Shown: positions 41,482 to 50,237, counted from the stretch's first letter. The stretch: DNA of 64,000 bases from Gammaproteobacteria bacterium (GCA_034522055.1 JAXHLS010000002.1:2685549-2749548), one strand, 5' to 3'. The notes: generated from the letters alone by a model not told the origin. Numbers and translations: made by a program.

Positions 41482-42431
41482 GGTGAGCCTACGGGAATGC
41501 GGTTACGCAGTGCGATGGTGGTGGTGTAGACATGCCGCATGTATCGATCATTAGGATTTATGGCCGTGCCGCCGTCGCAATCATCATCCATGGGGTCTCC
41601 CAACAGACAATGCGGCCGTGGGGGCTCTTCGGGAGAAGTCTTGACCGGTTCAATACTTCTGATTAACAGCGCGATCTGGACGGAGACCACATTCTCCCAC
41701 TCTGTCGGCGCATTCGTATAGCGGTTGGCGAATCCATTGCCGTTCTCATCAACACCATAACGAATCGCCATGGTTTCCACGCCGCTCACCAGCTCCATCG
41801 GGGCCTCGGTGTCGGTGCGCCGGAACAGCGCCGGAACGCCATCGCCGTTGAGGTCTACGTAGTAGACCCGGGTGGCTATGCGGTATACCTCGGTGAGATT
41901 GGCGCCGAAGGTGCGCCCCAATGTGGCGGTGGGGGTAATGAGAGCCTCCTCGGCCGTCGGGCATTCGACGTCGACGTCCTGAAGGATCATGGCGCCCCGA
42001 CAGTCGGCCAGTACGACATCCATGCCTGTTTGGATGTCATCAGAGGGTTCGCCCGCGCAGCGATCGACATTGACGGTGAAAGGTGTGGTATCCGCATCTG
42101 CCGTCAGGGTGAAGGACTCGGTGAGGGGGACGCGCAGCGCGAGGGTGTCGCCAGTACTCGTGGCCGTATCGAAGGCTTCCAAGTCGGGTGCTTCATCGCC
42201 CAACTGGCGGCTGTTGCAGCCGTAGTACCCGGCTCTTCTCAACTCATCGGCGAGGAAGTTGATAGCGAAGCGGCCGTCCTCTTGGAGCCGTGAGGCGGCA
42301 TCCATGGTGGTATAGGCCTGGCGGGTGCTGAGGAAGATCTGGACCACGCCCGCCAGCAGGATGCCGCTGATGGCGACGGCCACCAGGACCTCGACGAGGG
42401 ATACGCCGGATTGTGTCTTGGCGCTCTTCAT
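41478..42431 (-). CDS. pilW: Minor pilin PilW
   Basis: A 317-residue protein with the prepilin start MKSAKTQSG followed by VSLVEVLVAVAISGILLAGV (Gly at -1, Glu at +5). RLQEDGRFAINFLADELRRA and GYYGC follow, a typical PilW stretch. The long soluble domain includes cysteines near CPTAEE and the C-terminal LIRSIEP. It overlaps pilV and pilX by 4 nt each, so the operon is tightly coupled. Confidence 0.9.
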   Translation of the reverse strand: MKSAKTQSGVSLVEVLVAVAISGILLAGVVQIFLSTRQAYTTMDAASRLQEDGRFAINFLADELRRAGYYGCNSRQLGDEAPDLEAFDTATSTGDTLALRVPLTESFTLTADADTTPFTVNVDRCAGEPSDDIQTGMDVVLADCRGAMILQDVDVECPTAEEALITPTATLGRTFGANLTEVYRIATRVYYVDLNGDGVPALFRRTDTEAPMELVSGVETMAIRYGVDENGNGFANRYTNAPTEWENVVSVQIALLIRSIEPVKTSPEEPPRPHCLLGDPMDDDCDGGTAINPNDRYMRHVYTTTIALRNRIPVGSP

Positions 42432-42988
42432 GGTTCGAACCGCATTACGAAACAGTATTGATCAGGCTGGCCATCGGGATCCGGACTGTCCGGGACGCAA
42501 TCCCCATCGTCGTCCGGACCCACTAGATCCACCTGCTCGGTCCACGATACCGTGATCTCGACCAATTCGGCAGTGGGCTGGGACACCACGCCGCAGCCGG
42601 CGGGCAAGGTGGCGCGGATGGTCTGGTTCCATATGAAGAAATCGGTCTCAGCCACATCCTCGGCCTCAGCACAGCCGGTAGCAGTTTGAATACAGCCGGG
42701 ATCTGCCGGCAGGTCGGCTGCGGTGCAGTTGTAATCTGCGAAGGTGTTGTAATCGCCAGCCTCGATCGCCGGCAAATTTGCCCGCATGCGGTCCGCCATG
42801 TCATAAGACAACTGCACCGCCTGGGAGCGGACGTAGGCGGAGTTGTTGAAGCGCAGGGCCTGGGTCTGCAGTGCCGCCAGCCCCAGCAGGCCGACCGCCA
42901 GTACCACCATGGCGATGAGCACCTCGAGCAGGGTGAAACCCCGAACACTGCGGTGGCGTGTCATGGTCCTGGGGGCAGGGATGATCAT
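42428..42988 (-). CDS. pilV: Minor pilin PilV
   Basis: From the methionine at 42988, which overlaps the fimT stop as ATGA, the product is 186 residues. The prepilin signal is SVRG followed by FTLLEVLIAMVVLAVGLLGL (Glu at +5), then AALQTQALRFNNSAYVRSQA and YDMADRMRAN, all typical of PilV. Paired cysteines lie in DYNCTAADLPADPGC. Confidence 0.9.
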   Translation of the reverse strand: MIIPAPRTMTRHRSVRGFTLLEVLIAMVVLAVGLLGLAALQTQALRFNNSAYVRSQAVQLSYDMADRMRANLPAIEAGDYNTFADYNCTAADLPADPGCIQTATGCAEAEDVAETDFFIWNQTIRATLPAGCGVVSQPTAELVEITVSWTEQVDLVGPDDDGDCVPDSPDPDGQPDQYCFVMRFEP

Positions 42989-43563
42989 GGGGTGCAGTGC
43001 CCGTCGGTTGGAGGGTCTTCTACATCTGCGATTCGGACTATGTTCGGGCGCCCCGTCGGGCTGATACGGATATAGCGGCCGAACTCTCCGCCGCGATCGT
43101 CGCACAGGGCCAGGGTCGCTGCCGCACCGTTACCCAGGGAAGCGTCAGCGTTGAATATCAGGTTCTCTTCGGCGTTGTCGTCGGCCATCAGGGTTAAACC
43201 ACCCTCCAGCCCCGAAGAGACGCGTAGAAGCGTCTCGCTGCCGTCATCATAGGCCGCGGCCAGCACATCATTATCATTGACGAAGGTAATCCAGCCATCC
43301 GTCCAGGTGTTGGCGGTGCCGGCGCCACACACCGGCGGGTCGGCGTTGGGGGCGTTGGTGCGGCACACCACCACCTGCACTCCCCTCTTGATGGCCTCGC
43401 TGCGCGCCAGGTTGAGTTCCGTCAGGAAGTTGTTGGCCGAAGAGGTGAGGCGGTTGTTCATGATCAGGGTCTGCATACTCGGTACACCGATGGCGAGCAG
43501 GATGGACACGATGAGTATCGTGATCATCAGTTCGATAATGGTGAAGCCGCGATAGGTGTCCAT
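42985..43563 (-). CDS. fimT: FimT/FimU-type minor pseudopilin (GspH family)
   Basis: A 192-residue protein starting MDTYRGFTIIELMITILIVS with Gly at -1 and Glu at +5, then GVPSMQTLIMNNRLTSSANN and FLTELNLARSEAIKRG, the GspH/FimT signature. A cysteine-containing insertion (PPVCGAGTANTWTDGWITFV) is typical of FimT/FimU. It is the first gene of the operon. FimT versus FimU cannot be told apart here. No sigma-54 element or 19-bp motif was seen upstream. Confidence 0.85.
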   Translation of the reverse strand: MDTYRGFTIIELMITILIVSILLAIGVPSMQTLIMNNRLTSSANNFLTELNLARSEAIKRGVQVVVCRTNAPNADPPVCGAGTANTWTDGWITFVNDNDVLAAAYDDGSETLLRVSSGLEGGLTLMADDNAEENLIFNADASLGNGAAATLALCDDRGGEFGRYIRISPTGRPNIVRIADVEDPPTDGHCTP

Positions 43564-43969
43564 GAGTGTTGTTTAGCATCCGCGGGCCGGCGGTTCCAGC
43601 CTGGATGGAGCGGACGGCATGAACCGCCGGACGAGTGGTGGCGGGGCGCGCGTAGTGAGGCGACGAGAAGCCGTGATAGAGTTTCACCACAACGAACGAG
43701 GGGCTCTCGCCAAGAACGCTTTAGCTCATTGTTTTCATGTGTATTCGTGGCCTGTTCGCTGCTGGCCAAAAAAAGCGTTATCTCTCACGGAGGCACTGAG
43801 ATTATGGGACTTGGCGCTCTTGACGGCTTGGCGAGAGGAACTCTTCTCATCTACACGCATGAATTCTGCTGATGAGCTATAAAGTATTTGAACTCCTGCC
43901 TTCAGTCCGTTGGATGATGAGCCTTAAAATGCCGAATAATCCAACAATGAGAGCCTGAGCCAGGAAGCC
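43564..43969. other. Intergenic region between divergent operons
   Basis: No frame has credible protein composition. The region separates the minus-strand pilus operon from the plus-strand DUF4124/thiO genes and must hold promoters for both. I could not assign convincing -35/-10 boxes. Confidence 0.6.
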
Positions 43970-44488
43970 ATGAAGACCATTCATCATCCATCGTCGTCCT
44001 TGCGGCCAGGCCGTTCGATCTGGTGGGGGGGGCTGGCGGTTTGGGCCCTCGCCGGGGCCATGTCCGCGGCTCAAGCCGGGGGCGTCACCTTCTACAAGTG
44101 GACGGACGAGGCGGGCGTGCCCCAGTTCTCCGGGCAGCCGCCGGCCGGCGTCGACAGCGAGGTGATAACCGTGCGCACCCAGGCCCCGGCGACGCCGAAG
44201 GCCGAGGGATCGCCGGACGAGTCCGCGCCGGCGGCTGGAGAGGGGGATGGCACGGGGGAGGATGTCGAGGGAGAGACGAAGACGGTGCCCGTGCCGCCCG
44301 ACCCCGAGGCCGTGGCCGCGGCCCGCCAGCAGAACTGTCAGGCCGCCCGCAAGGAGCTGGAGTCCCTGTCCAACTCCCCCCGGCTGCGCGCCCGGGGCGC
44401 CGATGGCGAGGTGACCTGGATCCAGGGCGAGGAGCGCGAGACGCGCCTGGACGCCGCCCGGGCCGCGGTGAGTCGTTTCTGCGAGTGA
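43970..44488 (+). CDS. DUF4124-domain exported protein
   Basis: A 172-residue protein. After a Ser/Pro-rich start comes a signal peptide (WWGGLAVWALAGAMSAAQAG). The DUF4124 segment is VTFYKWTDEAGVPQFSGQPP, then AGVDSEVITVRTQ. An acidic Pro/Glu/Gly linker follows, then a helical C terminus (QQNCQAARKELESLSNSPRL). Such proteins are common in gammaproteobacterial envelopes with unknown function. The GTG start of thiO lies 7 bases after the stop. Confidence 0.85.
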   Translation: MKTIHHPSSSLRPGRSIWWGGLAVWALAGAMSAAQAGGVTFYKWTDEAGVPQFSGQPPAGVDSEVITVRTQAPATPKAEGSPDESAPAAGEGDGTGEDVEGETKTVPVPPDPEAVAAARQQNCQAARKELESLSNSPRLRARGADGEVTWIQGEERETRLDAARAAVSRFCE

Positions 44489-44495
44489 GTCTCTA

Positions 44496-45611
44496 GTGTC
44501 ATCTGTGGCCTTCGATATCGTCGTTGCCGGCGGCGGCATCAGCGGGCTGCTGGTGGCCCGTGAATTGCGCGCCGCCGGTCTCGCCGTGTGCATCGTCGAG
44601 CGCGGCGAGGTGGGCGCGGAGGCCTCGTGGGCCGGCGGCGGCATCCTTTCGCCCCTCTATCCCTGGCGCTATGACGCGGCCGTCACGGCCCTGGCCCGCT
44701 GGGGGCAGGCCCGCTATGCGGCCCTGTGCAGGGAGTGGCAGGAGCAATCCGGCGTCGATCCCGAGTACCAGGCCAGTGGCCTGCTGATGCTGGACGAGGA
44801 CGAGGTGACCCCCGCCCTGGTATGGGCCCCGGCGGCGGGGGCCGAGGTGGACGGCCTCGACCGGCCGGAACTGGCGGCCCTCGCCCCCGAAGTGCAACCC
44901 CCGGGACGCAGCGCCGCCTGGATGCCGGCGGTGGGGCAGGTGCGTAACCCCCGCCTGGTGCGGGCGCTCGAGGGGGCAGTGGAGGCGATGGGGGTGGTCG
45001 TGCGCACCGGCGAGGCGGTGGAGGGGCTGCTGGGATCCCGGGGCCGGGTGGATGGCGTGGTCACCGCCGCGGGCCGTATCCGGGCCGGTGCCGTGGTGGT
45101 CACCACGGGCGCCTGGGCCTCCCGACTCCTGGAACCCTTCCTCACCGTGGCTATCAAGCCGGTACGGGGCCAGATGCTGCTCTACCGCGCCGCCTCGGAT
45201 ACCGTGGGTCCCATGGTGCTGGCCGGCGGTCGCTATGTCATACCCCGTCGCGATGGCCGCGTGCTGGTGGGCAGTACCCTGGAGGATGCCGGCTTCGACA
45301 AACGCACCACCGCCGCCGCCCGCGCCGATCTCGAGGCCGCCGCGCGGGCCATCGTGCCCGCCCTCGGCGACCATCCGGTGGAGCACCACTGGGCGGGACT
45401 GCGCCCCGGCAGCCCCGACGGCGTGCCCTACATCGGGCCTGTACCCGGCACGGAGGGGCTCTACGTCAACGCCGGCCACTACCGCAACGGCATCGTCCTC
45501 GGCCCCGCCGCGGCGCGCCTGTTGGCGGACCTGGTGCTGGGACACGCCCCCATAGTCGACCCCGCACCCTATGCCGTGGACCGCCCCCGCCGGGGCGCCT
45601 TCGGTTTGTGA
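44496..45611 (+). CDS. thiO: Glycine oxidase ThiO
   Basis: A 371-residue FAD-dependent amine oxidase that makes iminoglycine for the thiazole ring of thiamine. The Rossmann motif is FDIVVAGGGISGLLVARELR, then EASWAGGGILSPLYPWRYD. The C-terminal WAGLRPGSPDGVPYIGPVPG and GHYRNGIVLGPAAARLLADL are characteristic of ThiO. GTG is the start, 7 bases after the DUF4124 stop, suggesting co-transcription. No other thi genes are seen nearby. Confidence 0.9.
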   Translation: MSSVAFDIVVAGGGISGLLVARELRAAGLAVCIVERGEVGAEASWAGGGILSPLYPWRYDAAVTALARWGQARYAALCREWQEQSGVDPEYQASGLLMLDEDEVTPALVWAPAAGAEVDGLDRPELAALAPEVQPPGRSAAWMPAVGQVRNPRLVRALEGAVEAMGVVVRTGEAVEGLLGSRGRVDGVVTAAGRIRAGAVVVTTGAWASRLLEPFLTVAIKPVRGQMLLYRAASDTVGPMVLAGGRYVIPRRDGRVLVGSTLEDAGFDKRTTAAARADLEAAARAIVPALGDHPVEHHWAGLRPGSPDGVPYIGPVPGTEGLYVNAGHYRNGIVLGPAAARLLADLVLGHAPIVDPAPYAVDRPRRGAFGL

Positions 45612-45753
45612 GGCAGTCGGGGTTTTGATTTCATAAAACCTTTGTTTTCAATGGTCTTTTGCTTGGCTTGCGGGCCCATCGCGGGCTACACTCCGGGGCA
45701 AAACCGGCGGGCCGTTGCGGGCGATGCCGGGAGATCGAACGAGAACCCGAGCC

Positions 45754-46179
45754 ATGGAATCCAAGCGAGACACTTTGATAAAGCTGCTGCGGGAGCGGGG
45801 CATCACCCCCACTCAGCAGCGCCTGGAGATCGCGGAACTGTTGTTCTCGCGCCGCCAGCACCTGTCCGCGGATCAGGTCCTCGGCCGCATCAACGCCTCC
45901 GGCGGTAACGTTTCCAAGGCCACCGTCTACAACACCCTGGGCCTGTTCGCCGACAAGGGGCTCATCCGCACCGTCATCGCCGATTCCACCCGCGTGTTCT
46001 ACGATTCCAACACCCGGCCCCATCATCATTTTTATGACACCGACACCGGCCGGCTCACGGATATCGAAATGGACGACGTCCATCTGCACCAGCTGCCCGA
46101 CGTCCCCGAGGGCCGGGAAGTGGAGGGCGTGGACATCATCGTCCGCCTGCGCCCCAGCCCCCCGCCGGGCCGCGACTGA
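45754..46179 (+). CDS. Fur-family transcriptional regulator
   Basis: From the methionine at 45754 (MESKRDTLIKLLRERGITPT) the product is 141 residues. The winged helix (QQRLEIAELLFSRRQHLSAD, then SKATVYNTLGLFADKGLIRT) has the Fur recognition helix. The metal region is RPHHHFYDTDTGRLTDIEMD. The CxxC structural zinc sites common in Fur and PerR are absent, and the His-rich stretch recalls the Irr branch. It could respond to iron, haem or peroxide; the sequence does not decide. The upstream start at 45715 adds an Arg-rich segment and is less likely. Confidence 0.87.
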   Translation: MESKRDTLIKLLRERGITPTQQRLEIAELLFSRRQHLSADQVLGRINASGGNVSKATVYNTLGLFADKGLIRTVIADSTRVFYDSNTRPHHHFYDTDTGRLTDIEMDDVHLHQLPDVPEGREVEGVDIIVRLRPSPPPGRD

Positions 46180-46225
46180 GGGTTTTTCCGAACCCCTCTC
46201 GAGCCGCTATAATCCGCCCCACACC

Positions 46226-46302
46226 GCCTGTGTAGCCCAGCCGGTAGAGCAACCTGATTCGTAATCCGTAGGCCGGGCGTTCGATTCGTCTCACCAGCAC
46301 CA
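46226..46302 (+). tRNA. Degenerate tRNA-Thr (CGU anticodon), probable pseudo-tRNA
   Basis: The 77-base sequence has the D-arm GTAGCCCAGCCGGTAGAGCA, the anticodon loop TTCGTAA, the T-loop TTCGATT and an encoded CCA, aligning well with gammaproteobacterial tRNA-Thr(CGU). Pairing is poor: two mismatches in the acceptor stem (GCCTGTG with CACCAGC), two in the anticodon stem (CCTGA with TCCGT) and one in the D stem. A strong -10 box, TATAAT (46209-46214), precedes it. Transcription is therefore likely, but a functional fold is doubtful. Confidence 0.6.
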
Positions 46303-46417
46303 AATAAGCGCCTGCAAACAAACGGTTACGCTTTTCGCCGTTTTAACTCCGCTCCATGGGGCTAAATGATGGTGCGATGGTCGAGGATGAATCGCCGAGG
46401 GGGTCGACCCACGCTAC

Positions 46418-46906
46418 TCAGCCTCTGGGCTCCGGCCCCAGGGCCGCGTGGCCAGCGGTGAAACCGCGCAGGGACAGAGTCACTTCCAACGGGTCATCCG
46501 AGGCCTGATAGAAGCGCAGTCGCAGGCGCTCACCGCGCTCCATGGCGTCCAGCAGTTCGTCGTCCAGGGGCAGCAGCACCTTGCAGCCACCGGGCAGGCA
46601 GACGGTCACCGGTAGTTCCCTGGTCAGACCTTGGTCTACCCGCACTGCTATCCCCGTCGGCAGATAGATGCCCAGCGGCAGAGTGATGGACGCATAGGCC
46701 CCGCCCTGGTTGCGGCGCACCACCTCCATGGTGACAAAGGCCCGCTCGGCCCCCCGCTCGGCGAGGGACTGGTAGATGCGGCAATTCTGACCCTGGGGGC
46801 AGTCATAGCGCCAGTCGCCGTAGTTTCGCTCCTGGGCGTGGGCCATGGCGACGGCCAGCAGGGTTGCCACGAGGGTACCTGCGAGGCGAGGCAAAGCAGA
46901 GTTCAT
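46418..46906 (-). CDS. Invasion-associated locus B (IalB) family protein
   Basis: From the methionine at 46906 (MNSALPRLAGTLVATLLAVA) the product is 162 residues with a signal peptide ending near AHA-QER. NYGDWRYDCPQGQNCRIYQS and the later VTVCLPGGCKVLLPLDDELL give the paired cysteines and folds of the IalB family. LRFYQASDDPLEVTLSLRGF follows near the C terminus. Despite the name, most members are periplasmic proteins without a proven role in invasion. The upstream start at 46963 adds an Arg/Cys-rich segment before the signal peptide and is rejected. Confidence 0.82.
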   Translation of the reverse strand: MNSALPRLAGTLVATLLAVAMAHAQERNYGDWRYDCPQGQNCRIYQSLAERGAERAFVTMEVVRRNQGGAYASITLPLGIYLPTGIAVRVDQGLTRELPVTVCLPGGCKVLLPLDDELLDAMERGERLRLRFYQASDDPLEVTLSLRGFTAGHAALGPEPRG

Positions 46907-47087
46907 GATAGTGCATCTCCTAGTGCAACGTGGCTTGGTGCCCCGCCAGTGGGCCAAGGCCATAGGCGGCCGCGGAACTCGCTAGCCCGGGTCGCATGAA
47001 CTGCGCCCTGGCCAAGGCGCCCGAAATGCCGCCAAGTCTAGCCCCCGGGCCGCCGGAAAGTCCACTGGCGACCCGCGCCCGGCAACG

Positions 47088-47113
47088 AAAAGGGGCGGCC
47101 TGTGGGCCGCCCC
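47088..47113 (-). terminator. Rho-independent terminator after the second PEP-CTERM gene
   Basis: Minus strand: GGGGCGGCC, CACA, GGCCGCCCC, then TTTT. It is a perfect 9-bp stem with a 4-base loop, 58 bases after the stop. Confidence 0.85.
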
Positions 47114-47170
47114 GTAAAAGCCGAGCCGGCGGGGTGACGGGAGCCCGCCACCCGTGCCAACCGGGGGTGC

Positions 47171-48193
47171 TTAACGGCCGCGCCGGCGCCGCACGGCACC
47201 CAGGCCCAGCAACCCGCTGCCCAGCAGGAACAGGGTTGCCGGCTCGGGGACGGTTGGGGTCGGGTCGGGAACCGCCACGCCGCCTACTCCGGAGAAGCCG
47301 AAGATGAACGTGTTGCTGCCGTCGATGCCCTGGCCGCCAGGGTCACGCTCCGGCTGACCCAGCGAGAACACTTCGGCACCGACCTCGCCCAGACTGGCAA
47401 GGGCATCGACCTCGGTGGCCGCGCCGCCGTAGAAGATGTCGAAGGTGAAGGTCTCGCCGGCCAGCAACTCGCCGAAGCCGAAGTCGAAGTTGCTGCCGTG
47501 GTCTGCGGGCCCGAGGTCTTCGAAGTCGCCGACGCCCCCTGCCACAATGGGACCGAATCGAGCGGCGAAGGGATTCGAGTCGACGAAGCCGTCGTCGACC
47601 GCCGCCAGCACGGCCGTCGCCTCGGCCACACCGTCGTGGGTGACGAACTCACTGAACGTGTCCGGCTCGATGTCCCAGTCGAAGGTGCGGGTGTAGCGCA
47701 GGTCCGCCACGTCGGTGGCTCCCTGGTTCTCGATAGAGACCGTCACCCGATACAGGTTATCGGTCTCCGCCGCCGGGGCGAAGGCGTGGGTTATCTCCAG
47801 GTCGGTGCCGTCGAGGGTCACCACCGAAGTGGCGCTGCTGGCGTCGGAGGCGAACGCGACCAGGGTCAGTCCGCCGGTGCCGCTGGCATTGTTCGCGCTG
47901 CCGCTGGCGATCTCGGTGCCCCCACCGTCGGCGATGCCGACGCCCCAGCCCTCACACAGGCAGCCGTGGGAGGTGGACTCGTTGCCGGTGGGCAGGTAGC
48001 GCAGCCCGACGACAGTGGTGCCCGTCACGGGCGAGGCGACGCCCAGGGGCGACAGGGGGTTGAGCTGGCCCAAGTCGTCCACGCCCAGCTGGATGGTGCC
48101 GTTGTCGATGATGGCGGCACCATGGGCTGCCCCCATCGCCAGGGTGAGGGCCGCCGCCCCGCCGAATTTCATAGGTGAATTCATGATGTTCAT
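47171..48193 (-). CDS. PEP-CTERM sorting-domain protein
   Basis: From the methionine at 48193 (MNIMNSPMKFGGAAALTLAM) the product is 340 residues with a signal peptide ending near GAAHGA-AII. The mature part is Gly/Asp-rich and beta-strand-like, with one cysteine pair (HGCLCEGWGVG). The C terminus is TVPEPATLFLLGSGLLGLGA followed by VRRRRGR: the Pro-Glu-Pro motif, hydrophobic helix and basic tail read by exosortase. A sigma-54-like element and the 19-bp motif lie upstream. It is not a close relative of the PEP-CTERM protein at 33771 beyond the sorting signal. Confidence 0.9.
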   Translation of the reverse strand: MNIMNSPMKFGGAAALTLAMGAAHGAAIIDNGTIQLGVDDLGQLNPLSPLGVASPVTGTTVVGLRYLPTGNESTSHGCLCEGWGVGIADGGGTEIASGSANNASGTGGLTLVAFASDASSATSVVTLDGTDLEITHAFAPAAETDNLYRVTVSIENQGATDVADLRYTRTFDWDIEPDTFSEFVTHDGVAEATAVLAAVDDGFVDSNPFAARFGPIVAGGVGDFEDLGPADHGSNFDFGFGELLAGETFTFDIFYGGAATEVDALASLGEVGAEVFSLGQPERDPGGQGIDGSNTFIFGFSGVGGVAVPDPTPTVPEPATLFLLGSGLLGLGAVRRRRGR

Positions 48194-48293
48194 TAGTATG
48201 TCTCCAGGTATCGTCCGTTTTCTGAATATCCGCTGATTGCAAAGGTCCGACAGGGCTACTCGCTGGCCAAGAGCCTCCATCGCACAAGTTTCT

Positions 48294-48309
48294 TGCAGGA
48301 TTCTTGCCA
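48294..48309 (-). promoter_or_regulatory. Sigma-54-like -24/-12 element of the second PEP-CTERM gene
   Basis: Minus strand TGGCAAGAATCCTGCA: GG at -24, GC at -12, two mismatches from the consensus. It lies 101 bases before the start codon. Confidence 0.6.
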
Positions 48310-48384
48310 GAGTTTGAGAAACATTTTTTAATCAAAGAGTTATCATGCGTTTATAGAATCTGTTCTCAACTCATCGAGGCCGGC

Positions 48385-48403
48385 GTGTAAAGTTTTCCGA
48401 CAC
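48385..48403. promoter_or_regulatory. Conserved 19-bp motif upstream of the second PEP-CTERM gene
   Basis: GTGTAAAGTTTTCCGACAC, 76 bases upstream of the -24 box. Its ends GTGT and ACAC are inverted, as in a dimer-binding site. Confidence 0.65.
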
Positions 48404-48517
48404 CTCCAGGCGCCGACACTCTCAGTCTTACCGCAGTCCTTTGAATCGGTGGCAAGCCCTCCCCCTTATACCCACAAATACCCCGCCACATTTACGTCGT
48501 TGGTTCGGTGCATCGGG

Positions 48518-48811
48518 TCAGTCTTCCAAATCGTACAGTTCCACCACCTCGCACATCGCCGCCAGTTTCATGCGGCCGTACCACGTCAGGTCGGCACCCG
48601 GTGGGGGGGCGTGCTTGCGGTTCTGATACCCGCCAAGGATGGCCGTCCACGTCACCGCATCACGCAGGGTGTGGATCTCCTTACCCTTGCGCTTCATCGC
48701 GTAGCGGCGCAGGACTTTCAGCTCGACGTCCGTGAATAGCAACTCCGGCGGCAGTTCGGGCGATTCCCGTCCCAGCAGCGTCATCAGCATGATCCGCCAG
48801 GCAATCACCAT
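48518..48811 (-). pseudogene. IS4/Tn5-like transposase, C-terminal fragment
   Basis: The 97 residues WRIMLMTLLGRESPELPPEL, then VTWTAILGGYQNRKHAPPPG and LTWYGRMKLAAMCE match the C-terminal part of IS4-family transposases (LGGY-x-RKxDPPPG pattern). The catalytic DDE region is missing and no inverted repeats were found. The remainder to the tRNA (48812-49134) holds no supported gene. Confidence 0.75.
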
Positions 48812-49134
48812 CCGGAGCCTCTGGGGTCTTGAGTGTCACGATCATCCCCCTATGGCCTCAGACGCCAGATCGCTTAAGACTCGTGTGTCGTTGGAAGCTG
48901 CCGTCAATTGCCATCCGCCCCGTTCTGTTATACCCTGCGCGCCCTTCGGCCGGCCCTGCATGCCGTCGCATGCCGCCCTCGGGGCGCCAAGCAAGCCGGA
49001 CCCGGCGCCGCGCCGGGAACACTTGGCGCGCCGGCACCGGGAGGCAAAGCGACCAACGCGCGGCATGACAGCCGAGCTGGGTGCGCCGTCAGGGATGATT
49101 TCCCGCGAGGGGATAAGAGACGAAGCAAAGACCT

Positions 49135-49225
<91 letters not shown>

Positions 49226-49247
49226 ATAAATCAATAACTTAGATGCC

Positions 49248-49305
49248 AATCGTGTCTAATTTTAGGGGTGTTTTAGGGTGGTTTGGGCTCCAGTTAGACA
49301 CGATT
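49248..49305. repeat. Perfect 12-bp inverted repeat beside tRNA-Ser
   Basis: AATCGTGTCTAA (49248-49259) and TTAGACACGATT (49294-49305) are exact complements. Between them, TTTTAGGGGTG and TTTTAGGGTGG repeat in tandem. There is no T-run, so it is not an ordinary terminator. Position 23 bases after a tRNA suggests an attachment or recombinase-binding site. Confidence 0.6.
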
Positions 49306-49429
49306 TCGGACATGTTCTATGCGCAGCTCTGAGGGTGGAGCAGATCCCGTCGAGAGGTGCTTGCTTCCGTATTGCCTGTCCGCGATCAGCGACTGCCGAA
49401 GGAACGAGTGAACGCGTGAGGAAGTAGAT

Positions 49430-50071
49430 GTGCTCAAGGAGATTCTTCCGCCTTTCGTAGCGGTCGCCGATATTACTGACTCGGAGGTTGAGGTACGGCT
49501 GTTTCCGGAGGAAGAGGCCGCTGTCCGTGCCGCATCGACAAAGCGACGTCGTGACTTCGCTCTGGGGCGTCATTGCGCGCATCGCGCTCTGGCAGCTCTC
49601 GGCGCATCGTGTGGACCCTTACTCAACGACCCTAGCCGCGCGCCCAGGTGGCCGCAGGGTTTCGTCGGAAGCATTACTCACTGCACTGGATATTGCGCGG
49701 CCGCGGTCGCATCCAAGCAAGATGTCAAGTCCATCGGAATTGACGCCGAGCCGGCGAGACCGTTGCCTCCGGGTGTACTCGGCCTCATCGCGCATCACGA
49801 AGAGGAAAAGACCTGGATCGAGTCGCATCCGGATTACCCCTGGGATCGGCTGCTGTTCAGCGCGAAGGAGAGCGTCTTTAAGATGTGGTTTCCACTCACC
49901 GGACAGTGGTTGGGCTTCGAGCAGGCCCGTGTCAGCTTCCTCGCAAGATCCCAATCATTCACGGCAACCCTGCTTGTTCCAGATCTGGATTCAATCGATA
50001 GTAGCTTACGCATCGTCACCGGGCGCTATGTTCAAACCGACCAACTAGTAGGCACGGCGATCGTGGTGTGA
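49430..50071 (+). CDS. 4'-phosphopantetheinyl transferase (EntD/Sfp type)
   Basis: A 213-residue enzyme that would attach phosphopantetheine to the carrier domains of the NRPS. Motifs: RRRDFALGRHCAHRALAALG, FVGSITHCTGYCAAAV, SIGIDAEPARP (metal-binding Asp and Glu) and LFSAKESVFKMWFP (WxxKEAxxK-like). These are typical of EntD-like enzymes. GTG is the start, with GAGGAAG seven bases upstream. It is the first gene after tRNA-Ser and belongs with the NRPS genes downstream. Confidence 0.92.
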   Translation: MLKEILPPFVAVADITDSEVEVRLFPEEEAAVRAASTKRRRDFALGRHCAHRALAALGASCGPLLNDPSRAPRWPQGFVGSITHCTGYCAAAVASKQDVKSIGIDAEPARPLPPGVLGLIAHHEEEKTWIESHPDYPWDRLLFSAKESVFKMWFPLTGQWLGFEQARVSFLARSQSFTATLLVPDLDSIDSSLRIVTGRYVQTDQLVGTAIVV

Positions 50072-50237
50072 GCGCTCGCGTGGTACGGATGAGATTGAGA
50101 GTAAATAAGGAAACGCCGCCGTCAACGCGTTTAAGCAGCCGCTGACTAGGTGCCGGAGTGATCACGAATGAAGATTCCGCTTACGATACTGCCCAGATCT
50201 CAGGGTCTGCTTATCTTTCTTTTGGCGTGACAGTAAG

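Noticed and set aside
43619-43882. 87-residue plus-strand frame between pilus operon and DUF4124 gene
   Set aside because: No ribosome site, no family resemblance and low-quality composition.
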